Positions 35,803 to 49,110 of a stretch of 64,000 bases of DNA are shown here, piece by piece (position 1 is the first letter of the stretch; the number at the start of each line of letters is the position of its first letter). The translations under genes and the position numbers were made by a program. Below the pieces are notes generated by a model. It did no database searches, was not told the DNA's origin, and saw only the letters and a list, made by a program, of their open reading frames with translations. Source of the stretch: Monocercomonoides exilis (Eukaryota; Preaxostyla; Oxymonadida; Polymastigidae); assembly GCA_001643675.2 (NCBI GenBank), contig LSRY02000028.1, positions 682,001-746,000 on the forward strand. Direction: 5' to 3'.

Positions 35803-38800
35803 ATGGCAATTGATGTTGATGAGTTAATAACAAAATTATCAAACATTGATTCACCTGTTTTTGTAACAACGTTTAGTACAATGTGGGAAAACATTTCAAA
35901 TGGTTTCAGAAATTTTCAATAATTAATTTATGCGTGTTTATTACAACTTAAATTAAATAGGTTCAACAGCAAGGAAATTGTTAGAAAAAAATATAATTGA
36001 AATTTTACTTCCAGCTTTTGATTTACCTCAGCCTGCAATTATTAGAGGGCTTATTTCTGTTTTCACTGTATTTCTTCTGAAAGGTTTTTTTGGATAATAT
36101 ATTATGCATGATTTAATGTAAAAGCTATTTAGGAGGACAACACAAAATGGCAGGAACGTCTTTAACAACAAAACTTATGCAAATACTACAAAATCCTTGT
36201 ATGTGTAAAACTAGGTTTTTTTTATTGAAATATTCAAATACTTTTTGTAGTATTTTTTCAACTTCGAGAATTTGTGTTACGGTTCATTTCATTGACATTC
36301 TCTTCAAAGTCTATTGTTCAAGATGCCAAAGCAAGTGGACTTGTATCTGAGCTTCATAATCATTTAACCCTTCCACTATCGCAAGCGAAGCATAGCGTCT
36401 TCACAGTATTGAAAAATCAAAAAGTCCTTGACCTATCGAAAATTCCTGAGGCTGTTGTAAAAGAATTTGAAGGCAGTCGAGGAAGACTTCCATCTGAAGA
36501 AATGGGTTATGACTTCACTTCTCAAGATAAAGCAACTCTGGCAGAACTCGCAGAAAAGCTCAACACAACAAGCATTTACACTCCACCCCTTCAAGCACCA
36601 TCGCCAAAGCCTAAACCAGAAACCAATCCTTTTCTATTGGCTCAATCAAGATCGTCAACTCCATCTCTTCCTGCTCCTTCTGATTCTTCTGACTCCTCTC
36701 CATCTCATTCACAAGCATCTCCATCTTCTTCTTCAAATGAAAATGCACCAAGTTCTTCTCATTCATCTGCTTTTTTGCGTCTACAGGAGATGAGTCGAAA
36801 GGCTCTTGAGCAGGCAAAAAAGGATGAGACGAATTCGAAGCAAAGCGATGAAACTAGTGGAGTAAAAGCAGGAAAAGGAGAAGAAAAAGAATCCATAAAC
36901 GACGTGATGAAGAGATACAGAGAGATGCAGGAGAAGTTGCGAAAGGACAGAGAAGAACGGCAGAAAAAGCTGAAGGAGGATTTGGAGAAGATTGAAGATT
37001 CATCGAAGAAAGAGGAAGCAACTGATGGAGGCAAAGAGGATGAGAGGGAAAAGAAGCTCAGAATCTATAAAGAACTTCAAGAAAAGAAGAAGAAAGAGAA
37101 AGAAGAAAAAGAAAAGATGCAATCACAAAAAGAGCAAAAGAATGATAAGAAAGAAGCAGAAGAAGATAAAAAAGAGAAAGGAGAAAGAGAAGAAGGCGCT
37201 TCGATAAGGCAGTTGCGAAATGCATCAGGGAGAAGATCGTCTCATTTGAGTTTTAGTGAGACATTTGCAGTTGAGCCAGACGAAGAAGACGATGGGAAAG
37301 CAGATGACAAAGAAAAAGGCTCTGAAGAGAACAATGAGGAAGTTAGAAGCGATGAATTAAGAGAAGGAGAAAATGGCTTTGATGGAAATGAAGAAACACC
37401 ATCAACTGCAGACGATAACATTCCGCCTCCTCCCTCGACTCCTCCTCCACCGTCCAGCCCACCCCCTCCATTTTCCTCAGAATCGTCCACACCAGCACTC
37501 CCACCCGCATCTCCTCTTTTGTCAACGTCGCTATCTGAAGTTATCCCGTCCACGCCGACTTCACTTGCCTCAGATCTCCCGCAGCTCTCACCTCTTTTCA
37601 CTCCCCCTGAAATCACACCTCTGATGCCCCCTTCGACTGCTGCAACGTCCACTGTGCCCAGTCCAATTCCGCCGAGTTCTCCAAAACTGAGCTTGTCCCC
37701 CGTGCAAAGCGAGGCTGATGAAAACAAGAAACAAGAGGAGACATCAATCGAAAACAAAAACGATGAAAAAAAGAAAGCCAAAAAGAAAACCGAAGAAAAG
37801 ACAATAAAAGGATACTTGCCAAAAATAATCACCAGAACTAAAGAAGATGCTTTGTTCACCCCTAACCAATCTTCTCTTCCAATTGATAATACAAAAGTTG
37901 ATTCTCACTCCTCTCCTCCGAATTATGTGCTTAACTTTGCACAGGCATCAAGTCCTCCTTCTGCGTCATCGGCTGCACCTCTTCTTCAGCCTATCGCTGC
38001 AAGCGATGTCAGTTTGATTTCAATCAAACCACCTCAGCATCCTCCCCAGCCTTCTCAAAATGAGAGCATTTTGGAAGAAAAGCTGAAGAAAAGCGAGAAG
38101 CAACTCGGAAAGGAAAAAGAAGCGAAAGAAAAGTTGTATTATGTTGCAAAGGCAATCACAAACGTGTTTGAAGAGAAAGAAAAACAGACTTCAAAGGGAA
38201 GCAAAGGCACCTCCGAGTTATTTCCACAGCAACTCACGTTTGATTACATCACTCAGCAGCTTCCTCGTCTGCCTACTTCAGCCACACTTCTGTCTCAGAC
38301 AACAGATTTGAAGGTTCTTTCAGAGCCTCTTTTGCAACTTGCGAACAAAGTGTTGTCGTTGCAGTCAACAATTGGCACGTTGGCGGACGAAGTCTCTTCT
38401 TTGAAGGAAACAATCGCTGCGACTGCTGCTTTGACTGCTAACAATGAAACGTTTTCTGCTTCCGCTTCATCTTCATCACCATCTTCTTCATTATGCTCAT
38501 CTGATTCACAATCACCACTTCAACAACAAGATTCACTTCAAACGCCTTCACTTCAGCCATCTTTAGACACGTCAATCCAAGCATCCTTTTCACCCTTGAA
38601 TTCGTCTTCGTCTCAATCTCCACTTGATTTGTCTTCTTCATCACAAGAAACAACATCTCAACAAGATTCCGCCTTGCCTTCTCTGTCTCTTTCATCCACA
38701 TCACCTTCTCCCATCTCTTCTGATTCTGAAGAGAAAATGCTTTCCTCATCAGCTTCCTCATCAGCACCATCACCTTCAGAGGAAGAAGCTCATAAAGCAG

Positions 38801-41800
38801 AAGACTCAACTGTGTCGAAGAGAGTCGTATCAAACCCTTCTCCAGCATTTTCTGGTCTGAAGCTTGTTGGGCGTCTTCCTCATTCCTCTCGCTTCAATCT
38901 GTTTGTTCAGAAGTTGTCTTCAGTCTGCGATTCTTTCACAGCAGAAAATGAAAAGTCCACAAAAACACTCCATCAGCTTCTCTCTTCACTGTTTGTGCTT
39001 CTGAGTCGTCAAATACCTCTGTCTGCTGTCTCTTCTTCTCTTTTGTCTTCTTCATTGTCTTTACCTTCTTCTTCTTCTTCTTCCACACTTATTTTTGAGA
39101 ACTTGCATTCACCACACGGACCTTCGCTCCGTCGCAATGGAATCATTCCTGTTTTGGCTTCTCTTCTGAAGAGCTGTGCAAAAATCATCGCAGAACATTC
39201 AGAAGCTGTGGAAGCTTTCTCTGATGCTTCTTCAGACAAACCAATTGAGCAGCCATCTGAACAAACATCATTGTCATCTGCTTCAGCATCTTCATCTTCA
39301 CCCTCTACTTCATCTTCCTCTTTGTCACCTCCACCTTCACCTGCGCATCCTGCTCCACTTCCACCAGGCGTTGCCCTTGTTGCATCTTTGGGATCGCTCT
39401 GTCTGCTTCTTTCGTGCATTTCTTGGGCTTCCTTTCAAAACAAACTTGATTCTGACATTTCAGTCACACTTGTTCCATTCCCAGTCAAAGAAGCATGCAA
39501 CGCTGCTATCGAATCGGGGTATATTCAATCACTCGCAACGATATTTTCCTGCTGCTCCATTAAAGATATTGAAGTCAGTGCATCACTTCTGAACAAAGCA
39601 CCCGTTTCTTCATTCGGAGATACTGTCTCTGATCAGATGGATTGGACTTATTATGCACTGTGTCTTTCACAGTTTGCATCACTGGCAATCACACAAAACA
39701 TAACAGATGCAGCAAACCACCAAAAATCTTCTCAAACACAGCGAACAGCATATCCTTCACCATTCAGAAAAAGGATGTATTTGTCTGTTTTGTATGCTCG
39801 CCCAGGAGAGCAGAGTGAGACTTTGTTCACTCCAACATCGCTCTGCAGCACTGGAGCTGTTTCTGTTGTGAGAGAGCTTCTGAACAGTGGACTCAACTTT
39901 TTCAGCTCCTCAATCAACATTTTGAATGAAAGCATTCAGAAAACATTTGGACCTTCACTTTCATCAATCAAGGAGATACGTCCACCTTCTGCTGCCATCA
40001 AAGAACTGCCTTTGCTTGATCCAGCAGACTCACAAATTGGATGGCTGTGCTTGTCGCTTTCTGTTCCTCTGTTGAACTGTCTGACTTCGGACTCACAGAA
40101 CAACACAACAAAAACAGCACTTCTATCGCTTGTACCTCATCTGATTGTCTGTCTCTTCTTTTCATCTGAGCGCAAGTTTCTGATCAATCCACTTTTAGCA
40201 CTTTATGCTCTCACCGAACAGAACAATACTTTCACAAGCTCTTCTCCAACTAAATCTGGAAGCGTGTTTGCAGCTAAACCATCACTAGTACCAACAAACG
40301 ATGCTTTCATTGCAGTTTCAAATGTTCTGCTGACCTCTCCTTTACTTAAACATCCTGAAGCGATTTCTGACGAATCATCAGCAGATGAGATTGCAATAAT
40401 AAACATTTGCTTGTCGCTTTTATCTTCTTGGACAAAAACACGAAATCAAAGGCGTCTTCTTCATGTTTTAAACATTCCATCGACATTAATGAAATGTTTG
40501 ATAATGTTCATGCCACTACTGAAGCCACAAAAACAAGCATCTTCTTTCTCTGAAGAGTCGAAAGTTCAATCAACAAAAGTAGAAGAATCAAAAATGGAAT
40601 TAACAGACGAAAAGCAGTCAGAGGAAAATGATTCTTCTTCTATGGAGGATACTTCGAAGCAAACAGTTTCCATATCGGTAGTTGAGTGCAACCAGACATT
40701 GGCTGAGTTCTTTGATATTTCGCAGTTAATCTACAAAACACAAGCAGCTATCTTTGAGATAGTCAAGCTTTGTTTAATTCTTCTGTGCAATTTAGTTGCT
40801 TCTCGAATCATTTTGCTCGATTTGATTGTGACAAACTCATTTCCATCTGTGTTAGTTGCTATCGCAGCCGAATTCGCACATCAAATTGTAAAAAGTCCGT
40901 CTTCTGCTTCTCATATCGTGCAATGCCTGATTGGAACTCTGGGACTGTTAAGTGATTGCATCTGCTGCCCAAAAAAGAACCAGAAAGGAAACATTGCTAT
41001 TCCTATTGCTGTATCAGATCAGCCATCTCTGAAAGTTGCCCTCACAATTAGTGATATTGCTGCATTGGATGTATTACGTTACGAGCCCTCGTTGATGACA
41101 CTATCCTCACTTGCTCTGCAGCTTCAAGCAGAAATGAACGAGAAGTATTTTCAACATCAACAAGAGCGGGTCACAGCCTTGTCACATGTTGTTCACATTC
41201 TGAACAGACTAATCACTTTCAGAATTCAAATTCAGACTGAATGGCAATTTGCGCTTTCTCTTTCGCAAAATGAAAGCAATAATAAAATAGAAAACGATGA
41301 AGTTCCATCGTCGCCTCTTCCAGACGATTTTGCAGAGACTTTTCTTTATCCTGTTGTGAATCATAAAGTTGAGCTCAAAGAGGATGAAAATAGAATTGAA
41401 AGTTTAGATGATCTTTCTTACTCTAATTTTAACATACTGATGAACTGCGTATCAGCTGGAAGTGACTCTTCCATTGAGACTTCATCTTCATCATCTCCAA
41501 CTTCTTTGTTGGAAACAAAAATACTTTCTGATTGCATAAATACTGTAACTGTTCTAATGCGTCCTTCGTTTATTGTATCTTACATTTCTCTTGCTTCTCA
41601 TTCCATTCCATTCACCTCTTTGTTCTCAATGCGTCCACTTTCATCTGCCAAGCAAAAACAACTCATCTCTGCCTACATTTCTCTTCCGTCACATTTCTTT
41701 GACAACTCTTTCACTTCAAATGCATTCACTTTGTCAATCACATCACCGTCTTTCCAAAGTGCTGTGAGTTCTTATCTGACTTCCATTCAGTCTCAGATAT

Positions 41801-44800
41801 TTGCTCCAGATGACGACACTGAACCAAACACAATAGATTGCTACCCATTCTTCAGTGAGAGCAACATCTCTGAAATTGTGCATATGCTATCAACAGCTTT
41901 CTGTGCTCAAACATCCACAGACTCCGCAACTGCCGAATATTTGAACCAAACACCATCGATCCCATTCGCAAAAATTGCTCAGCTTTTAATTTCACTGTTT
42001 AAAAAAGCAGTTCTCATAGTTAAAACGGAAGATGAATTAACATCTTCTTCTACAGAAACAAATAAGCCTCTCGATGAATCTACTAATCCTATTTCTTTAA
42101 TATCTCCTTCTTTGCCATCATCATCTTTTTCTGATGCTTATGAAAATAAGGAACTTTTTGCTGAACAAGTCTTTTCTCTGATAAGCCATCTATGTTCACT
42201 GGAACCGTTAACTGCCCAAGAAAACGTATTCACCACGATTCGCTCAGCCTTTACACTTTTGACGATTGCTCAGTCATTTTCACTGAACGAGGTTTCTTCA
42301 GCTTCATCATCCGTTGAAGACACATCATCTTCAGCCTCAGCATCTTCTTCTTCCTCATCGAACAGTGTTAGAGGAAGCTGCTTTATTGATTCTCTCCTTT
42401 CGTTAATTGAGCCACCACATTCTTCCTCACTCGCACATTCTGCGCTCTCGTTGCTATCCGTTCTCCTCTCAAAGCCCTTAATCACAGATGAAATTGCCGA
42501 TAAGCCGAAGCGTAAATCCACACGAAATACGGCTGAGTCCACTCTCACCCATTCTTCTGTGTTGTTCTTGCCAATTTTATCAACCGCTGTTCTACTATCT
42601 CCACATTATCATTTGATTGTTGATAATATTTTCCCAACAATTTCGCACAAACTGTCTGCATCGTCTTCAAATAAAAATTATTCTTCAAATGAAAGTGATG
42701 GCACACTCGATTTCTCCCTTTCCATTTGCTCTGCTGGAATTGTTTCATCTCTTCTCCACATCATGGCCGAGAAACTGGCTAATGCTTCTCCACTTTCTGC
42801 GTCAGAGTCCTCCTCTCAACAGGAATTGCTCTGGACTTCCTTAAGCAATGCAGTTAAAAAAATTTATGCTTTGCTATCATTCCAGCCAACTAAGTACTCT
42901 GAAACGCCTTGTGATTGCGTGCCACTTTGCAGTCACTTTGACAGTGATTCGGCCGAAACACTTTCTCCGACTGCTGAGCTCCTCTTTCATTTGGGCGATC
43001 CTCTTCCTTCTGCTTGTCCTGCTGCAAATCATCTTGTCCTTCTTACAAAAATGTGCTCCTCTTTATCTGATCTTACTTCCTCAGCTTCTTCTCTTCTATC
43101 TTGCTCTTTCTATGAAACACCCACAAATTCTCACAATTCTCCGTTCCAGTCTCACTCTTTGAAAGCTTCATCAGAACCTGATCTGTCTATTGTGTCTACA
43201 TATTTACAAGGTTTTGCCACACCTGCTACGCGGAACCCTCACTGCCTCCTTTGCATCCTCTCAACTCTAAGAGCAGTCTTTGCATCAGATGTTGATGTGC
43301 TGAAGGCAGCATGCCAACAGCACATTGTAGTAACAATAATCCTTCCACTACTTCATTTCTTGACATTCAGCGGAGAGTACAAATCTGTTCGTGCATGCTT
43401 TGCGCTGCTTTCATCTGCAGTTGAGCTGAATAGTTCAGCAATCCTTTCGAGCATCGCACTTTTTGGACAAGAATCTCCAACTGAAATGAATAGTGGGGAA
43501 CACAAAGAAGTACCAGTTTCTTCCCATTCATCTTTGCCAAATGCAGCAGATGTGATTGTAGCACTGCTGAACAAGCTGCATCAATGCGCTGATTACAATA
43601 AGGAAATCAAACTTGCAAAGGAAAGAGAGAAAGGAAAGGCGAAAAAGCATTTTTCATCTATTTTCATATCTTGGCCTTACTTTTCTGCTGCGTCTATATC
43701 ATCTTCGATGCTAAATGGAGGCAACGAATCAGCAAAAGAAATACAGCAATGTTCATCTTCAGTTGGCATGGGAGAATGTATCTTGTTTGAAAGTGGCATT
43801 TTGCTTTGCATAATTACCCTTCTTCACGAACCTTCTCTTCAGAAGCAGTTCAGAGCAGTTGGACTAACACACATTTGCATCGACTCCATTCGCTCAATTG
43901 TCTCTGCACAACAAAATCTTCTCTCGATGCTGTTTAATGTTTCTGACAGCAATAAAGTGAACAGAGAAGAATTGCTGGAAGAAGAGGATTCTGTATTTGC
44001 AAGCTTTGTTTCCGAGAAGCATCAATTTGAATATGTGAATCTTCCCCATCCGCTGGCATTACTTGCACTGGAAGACAAAACATTCAGAAAATACTTGCCG
44101 TCGCTGGAAAGTGACTCACAACCATCTTCTTCAACTTCTCTCAGCTTGCCATTCCCATCTTCATCTTTCTTTACAATTTCACATGTTGAGTCTGCTGTTA
44201 CAATCATGAAGCGGCTTTCCAATTTGTGCAACTTCTCCATTTTGACGCTGATCAACACGTGTTATCATCAAGAAGCACTTTCTGTGGCGATAGGATTGGG
44301 GATTGCACGTCTCCTTCGAGATGCTCTTATCGTTGAAAAAAAGTGCGCCCAGCTTCTTGTTTGGCTGCAGCCAGAAGCTGCATCCCAGCGGCTGCTGGCT
44401 GAATCTCCACGTTATAAGATTTCGTCGTCTGTGTTGCAGCTAATGGAAATAGTGCTTCCGTCGCATCTGTCATTTTCAACTCAATTAGAAGCAACTGTAC
44501 TCAATCTGATAAGTCGCGTTTCGTGCACTGTCCAAGGAATGGAGCAAATTGCTGCACAGGGGCTTCATGTGTTTATTTGTGCAATGCTAAGAAAGACTCT
44601 GACAACCCTTTCATTAAGTGTGTATTTTTATTGATTTCCAAAAACATAATTGAATTTTCTTAAATATAAAAATTTCTATTCTCTTTTTCCATTTATTGGT
44701 TTTTAATAATATGTGATCATTCGCTATTTTCAAAAGATTCTCCATCAGTTACTGATGAAGTTATGGAGACAGCAACTGCATCAGTCGTTCATCTGAACAC

Positions 44801-45374
44801 ACATTTTTGCTATGCCTTTGTTTTTATGAGTTCGCATCCATCAGAAGAAACACCAGTTATTCTTTCAGCCCCAACCACCGAATCCATAAGAACAGATTAT
44901 TTGTTCTTTAATGCGATGGACATTCTTATTATGTTTGCGCAGAAAAAGTGCAAAGATGAAGCATCGCATAATACAGAAGAAGAGCACGAAGAGAAAGCAT
45001 CTGATATTCGAGATGTTCACAAAGATGTTGAATACATTGCTGCCTTTGTCTCTTTTCTGATTGATTGGATCTCTGTAGAGCAATCGCACGGTGGCTTCTC
45101 AAATCAATCTGAGCAGATTCAATATCCGTCAATTCTTTCTTATTTATTAATTGAATCTGCAAGCCCAAGTCAGATCTTTATGTCTGTATTAGAAAGTATA
45201 ACACAGCTAACTACGTTTCCGATTATTCTTCGGAGGAGAGCATCACAATTGATATCAACAGTTCATCAGCTTATAAGAAGTGGTTTCATTCCACCAAAAG
45301 GAACATTATCACCCTCAAGCATATCGCACTTTATCATAGATCCAAATAAGAAAGCTATTATGAGCCTTAAATAA
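35803..45374 (+). CDS. Giant helical-repeat protein, 3,097 aa
   Basis: Exons are 35803-35902, 35961-36083, 36133-36198, 36251-44617 and 44737-45374 (TAA). The first three short exons plus the start of exon 4 encode a continuous set of paired helices (SPVFVTTFSTMWENI, LPQPAIIRGLISVF, LREFVLRFISLTF) that looks like an ARM/HEAT or TOG-like domain of about 170 residues. A charged region follows, then a proline-rich stretch with PPPPS repeats near residue 487, then a coiled coil near residue 700. From about residue 960 to the end the protein is again built of hydrophobic helix pairs separated by Ser-rich loops, suggesting a long solenoid. No catalytic motif is seen. It starts only 58 bp after the previous gene. 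Scaffold role is inferred; family unknown. Confidence 0.75.
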
Positions 45375-45501
45375 TTAAACAGGTTAACATTTGTTTTCTG
45401 TTAATTGCTGTTTTATATGTTTTTGCTTTTGTTTGAAAAGATTGAATTCTTGTATTTCTTACTTGTTTATAAAAACACCCCATTTTAAATTTTTCTGTTT
45501 A

Positions 45502-48500
45502 ATGACAACGTATTTATTATTTGATTTTTGTGATATATTTAGATATTAATGTTTATGTTTTTAATAAAGCCGAAATAAAACAGTAACTGTAGACGATGTG
45601 ATAAAGCAAATAGCATCAACTCATCGTAGAATTTTTTTAACTGACAATGGTTTTAAAAAATCAGAGTTCTTGTTGTTTGTTTAAAAAAAATTCACAATTT
45701 TTAATAAACAGATCCTTCACTACACATTGAGCAAATGAACAATTATCTTAAATTATCAGACGTTAAATCTGCCGCGTATCATGTTAAAAAAGGTTTCTTG
45801 CAAAGAAATTATTTCAGTTAATTAAAATGAAATTAGCAATGCAAATTTCTGAGAAAGATGAATATAAAATTACACTTGCTCATATTTACGATATGCTTGG
45901 ATTGGTATCTTTTTTCAACTTATGTTGTGTCCGATGATAATTTCTTTTAAAAAGATTTTTACACGTTCAGGAAAAAATGATGAAGCAGAACAAGCATTTT
46001 CTGATGCAATCCGACTTGTTGAAAAGGAATGGTCATTTTGGGCTCATTGGTCAATTCCTGCTCTTCAAAGAAGCGATTGGAAATGTGCAATTGAGAGACT
46101 CGATAAAGCAATAACTCTCTGTAGCAGAGAAAATTCAAAACCATTGCTAATGATGATTGCATATGCATATCTGATAGATGGAGAAGTATGGCATTATTCA
46201 TATATGTTCGACAAACGATGAGCTCATTTGATTTTTGAACACTTTCAAAACCAAAGGAACAAATATCCAAGTCTTATTGCCTTGAATGTCTGGATATTGA
46301 TCCGAGATATTCACATGCTGTGCAATTTATGCAAGATTTTCAGGATCGAGTTGACGCTTTGTGCAACCAAGCTAGCTTGCTTTCAAAGAAAGGTTTTAGC
46401 AATTTCATTATTTGAAAATCAGAATTTTGTTTTGGCTGAAGGAAAATTTGTTGAGGCCTCAAGAGTAATGGCAGAAGCAATAAAAATACAACCGGAATCT
46501 GCTTTGTTACGATGCCAACGGTATAATTTTTTTTGTGAATTTATGTTTTCTAAAAGTGTGTTGGATTTTGTTTTCAGTGCAAGTTATCTTCGAATGGGTG
46601 GTTCAATTTTGAAAGGCAAAAAAGAGATGACAAAACTATTGACAGAAGTCGAAACTGTTTGAATTACATTTCTTTTGTCATTGTGTTATTTTATCAAATC
46701 TTTTTCTGTATTTTGATGAAATACAATAAACATGTTATTTTTTTTAAAGGATTCCGAAAGAAAAGCAGTGAATAAAGAACTTGCCCTTCTTCTCAACGAT
46801 GAAGCTATCATTGCATTAAGGTTTGCTTTATTTATTGTGATTTCTGCTGTGAAAAAAAAACTATAAATACTTTTTACATCAAATGAATGATTTCAATTAA
46901 TATTTGAAATGAACAAATGCGGTTTTTTATTTTGCTGTTATGGAAAATCATATTTAGCGAGGGGAATTTCGAGAAATCGCTTTCTTTGTTGGCAGACGCA
47001 ATAAGTGCCGATGAACAAGCTGCTATCATCAGAAAGAACAGAGGAGGTTTTATTCATTTCTTGCTCATTTTGATGTTTTGGCTGAATAATTTGCTATTTC
47101 GAATTCTTCTTTCTCTCACTCAAAAATTGTCAAATAACTCGATCATCTTCAATGCGTTTTCATGATTAAATTCACTTTTGATACATCCTTTGAATGACTA
47201 AATTCAATGGCTTGAATAAACTTTTAGACTGTTTTCGTGAGATGGGAGATCTTCCATCAGCAATGAAAGATTATTTGATAGCTTTGAAATTGAAGTATGC
47301 TTTCTTTCTGTTGTTTAAAACATTATCAGCTGCATCCTCTTAACATTAAATAATTCGTGAAACAATCTGATTATGTTATCATTTTTATGTAATTGAAGTC
47401 CTGGCGATGAGGAAACACTCTATCGAATTGCACAGATTCATGCATACTTTGGTAAAGAAGTCTGTGATACTACATAACAACTTGTCTTTTTCACACACTC
47501 TGTTTTATTAATTAATTAATTTTGTTTCCATTTTATTAATATTGCTTCTCCATATCTTTTTACATTCAGCTGCTTGAGGCCGGACGCATTGAAGAGAGTC
47601 TTGTGGAGATGGACCTTGCAATCGAGTGCCTTCCTTTCTATCGCTCGTCTGTAATGACACAATATTCTCCCTCGACAAGAGCGCAGACGTCTGTTCTCTC
47701 TTCTTCGTTTTTCGTTCTGCCTCAGCCATCTCATTCAATTGCTTCTTCCTCTTCCTCTTCTTCGTACTCCGAGTCATCTACATCACCTCAATCTGCCTCC
47801 CGCTCTTCTGCGCAGGCAATGACTGAGGATTTGTCGCATTCAATTTTTGCTCCTCTTCAACTATTTCTCCAAAGAGCAGATGTTTTGATGAGACTTGGAG
47901 TTTGCTTCTTTGAATTGACATTTGAAAATAATGCTTTATCTATTTTTAAAAAACAATAAAAAATATATTTTGATGCTTTCTTCTTATCTCATTCACAAAA
48001 TGAATGATTCATCTTAAAGCGAATGAAAGATGCATTTTCAGATCTTGAATGGGAGTACAAACTCAATCCAGACTCACCAGTTTGTTTCATTTATGTCAGT
48101 TTTCTGCTTTCCTACAATGAATGCATTTTTTATCTTCTTCAAAACGAACAATTTTTTGCGGGGTTGATTTATTGCTTTGAAACAATAACAGGAAGTTGAG
48201 CAGCGGATAAAGCAGTTTATGCCTCAGAGCATGACGCACCCGTCTGAACATCCATTTTCATCCATTCCATCTTTCGATTCTTCATCTATTTCTTCTTCCT
48301 CTCCTCGCCACATTCGCGTCTCTTCCTCGAATCAATCACGTCCTCTTCGACCTCTTCCGCTTCCTGATTGCCTTGTCCAATCTCGACAGTTTGATTTTTG
48401 TTTTTCACATGATATTTCTCATTATTTAATTATTACCAAAATGAACTGTCTGAATGTTTAACTTTTTTGCTTTATCTTCGATTTTTTTCAGAAAATCAAA

Positions 48501-48864
48501 GGAGTTTGAAAGATTTTGCGCTCAGCCCATTCCGCATGGCCCTCCAAAAGCCAAAATTATCCTTCAAAAGTCTGAAAAGAAAACATGGAAAGATCGTTCA
48601 AAATCCTCTGAGGCTTCTACTCAACATTTTCTGTTGCCTCAACAAAGGAAAGAAGATAATTATGATTCTCCAACAAATAAAATGCGTATTACTCCAACAT
48701 CGTCCATTCTTCCAACATTACCTCCTCAAGCTTCTGTCCCACCAAAACCTCCTGAAATCATAACAACATCAAGTAGCCGGCCGCAAACGGAAGACGAAAA
48801 ACGAATGCAAAACCGTTCTGGAGGTGTTGCATCTTTTCAACTTGAGTCAAGATTTCACATTTGA
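45502..48864 (+). CDS. TPR-repeat protein in 16 exons, 669 aa
   Basis: Exons: 45502-45509, 45570-45649, 45712-45792, 45837-45904, 45955-46185, 46257-46392, 46442-46520, 46578-46656, 46750-46820, 46958-47046, 47228-47294, 47399-47459, 47570-47899, 48020-48079, 48192-48388 and 48492-48864 (TGA). All phases agree and the total is 670 codons. Splicing rebuilds a chain of tetratricopeptide repeats, for example SAAYHVKKAMQISEK, NDEAEQAFSDAIRLVE, KCAIERLDKAITLC, KFVEASRVMAEAIKIQP, NFEKSLSLLADAIS and RIEESLVEMDLAIE, over residues about 30-480. A Ser-rich insert interrupts the last repeats. The basic C-terminal tail is Pro/Ser-rich. TPR solenoids bind protein ligands; TTC16-like proteins are one possible match but I cannot support a symbol. 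The 8-nt first exon is the weakest element. Confidence 0.82.
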
Positions 48865-49110
48865 ATAGTTTTTAAAATAAATATTTCTATTTGAAGAATT
48901 TCTTTTTTTTGAAATAATTGTTTTTTTCATTGAATTTTCAAGTCCATTTTTCTTTTTTTGTAAAATGAAGAAATTTTTTTGCATGTTTTTTAAAATTAAA
49001 AAAAAAAAAAAAAAATTCAAGAATTAATATGAAATTTTTCTTATTTTATGAAACATAAAAAGATGTGTTGAAAAAACACATAACAAAGATAACTTGAAAC
49101 GAATAAGAGT
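48865..49110. other. 3' gap with A-run and hairpin
   Basis: This convergent gap between the TPR gene and histone H4 is AT-rich. It holds an uninterrupted A-run at 48998-49015 and the hairpin described at 49063-49081. Confidence 0.6.
49063..49081 (-). promoter_or_regulatory. Hairpin 29 nt after histone H4 stop
   Basis: On the H4 transcript strand the sequence is a perfect 7-bp stem (AUGUGUU/AACACAU) around a 5-nt loop (UUUUC). It sits 29 nt after the stop codon. Position and pyrimidine loop resemble the 3' stem-loop of replication-dependent histone mRNAs, but the stem bases do not match the canonical GG...CC consensus, so the role is uncertain. Confidence 0.4.
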
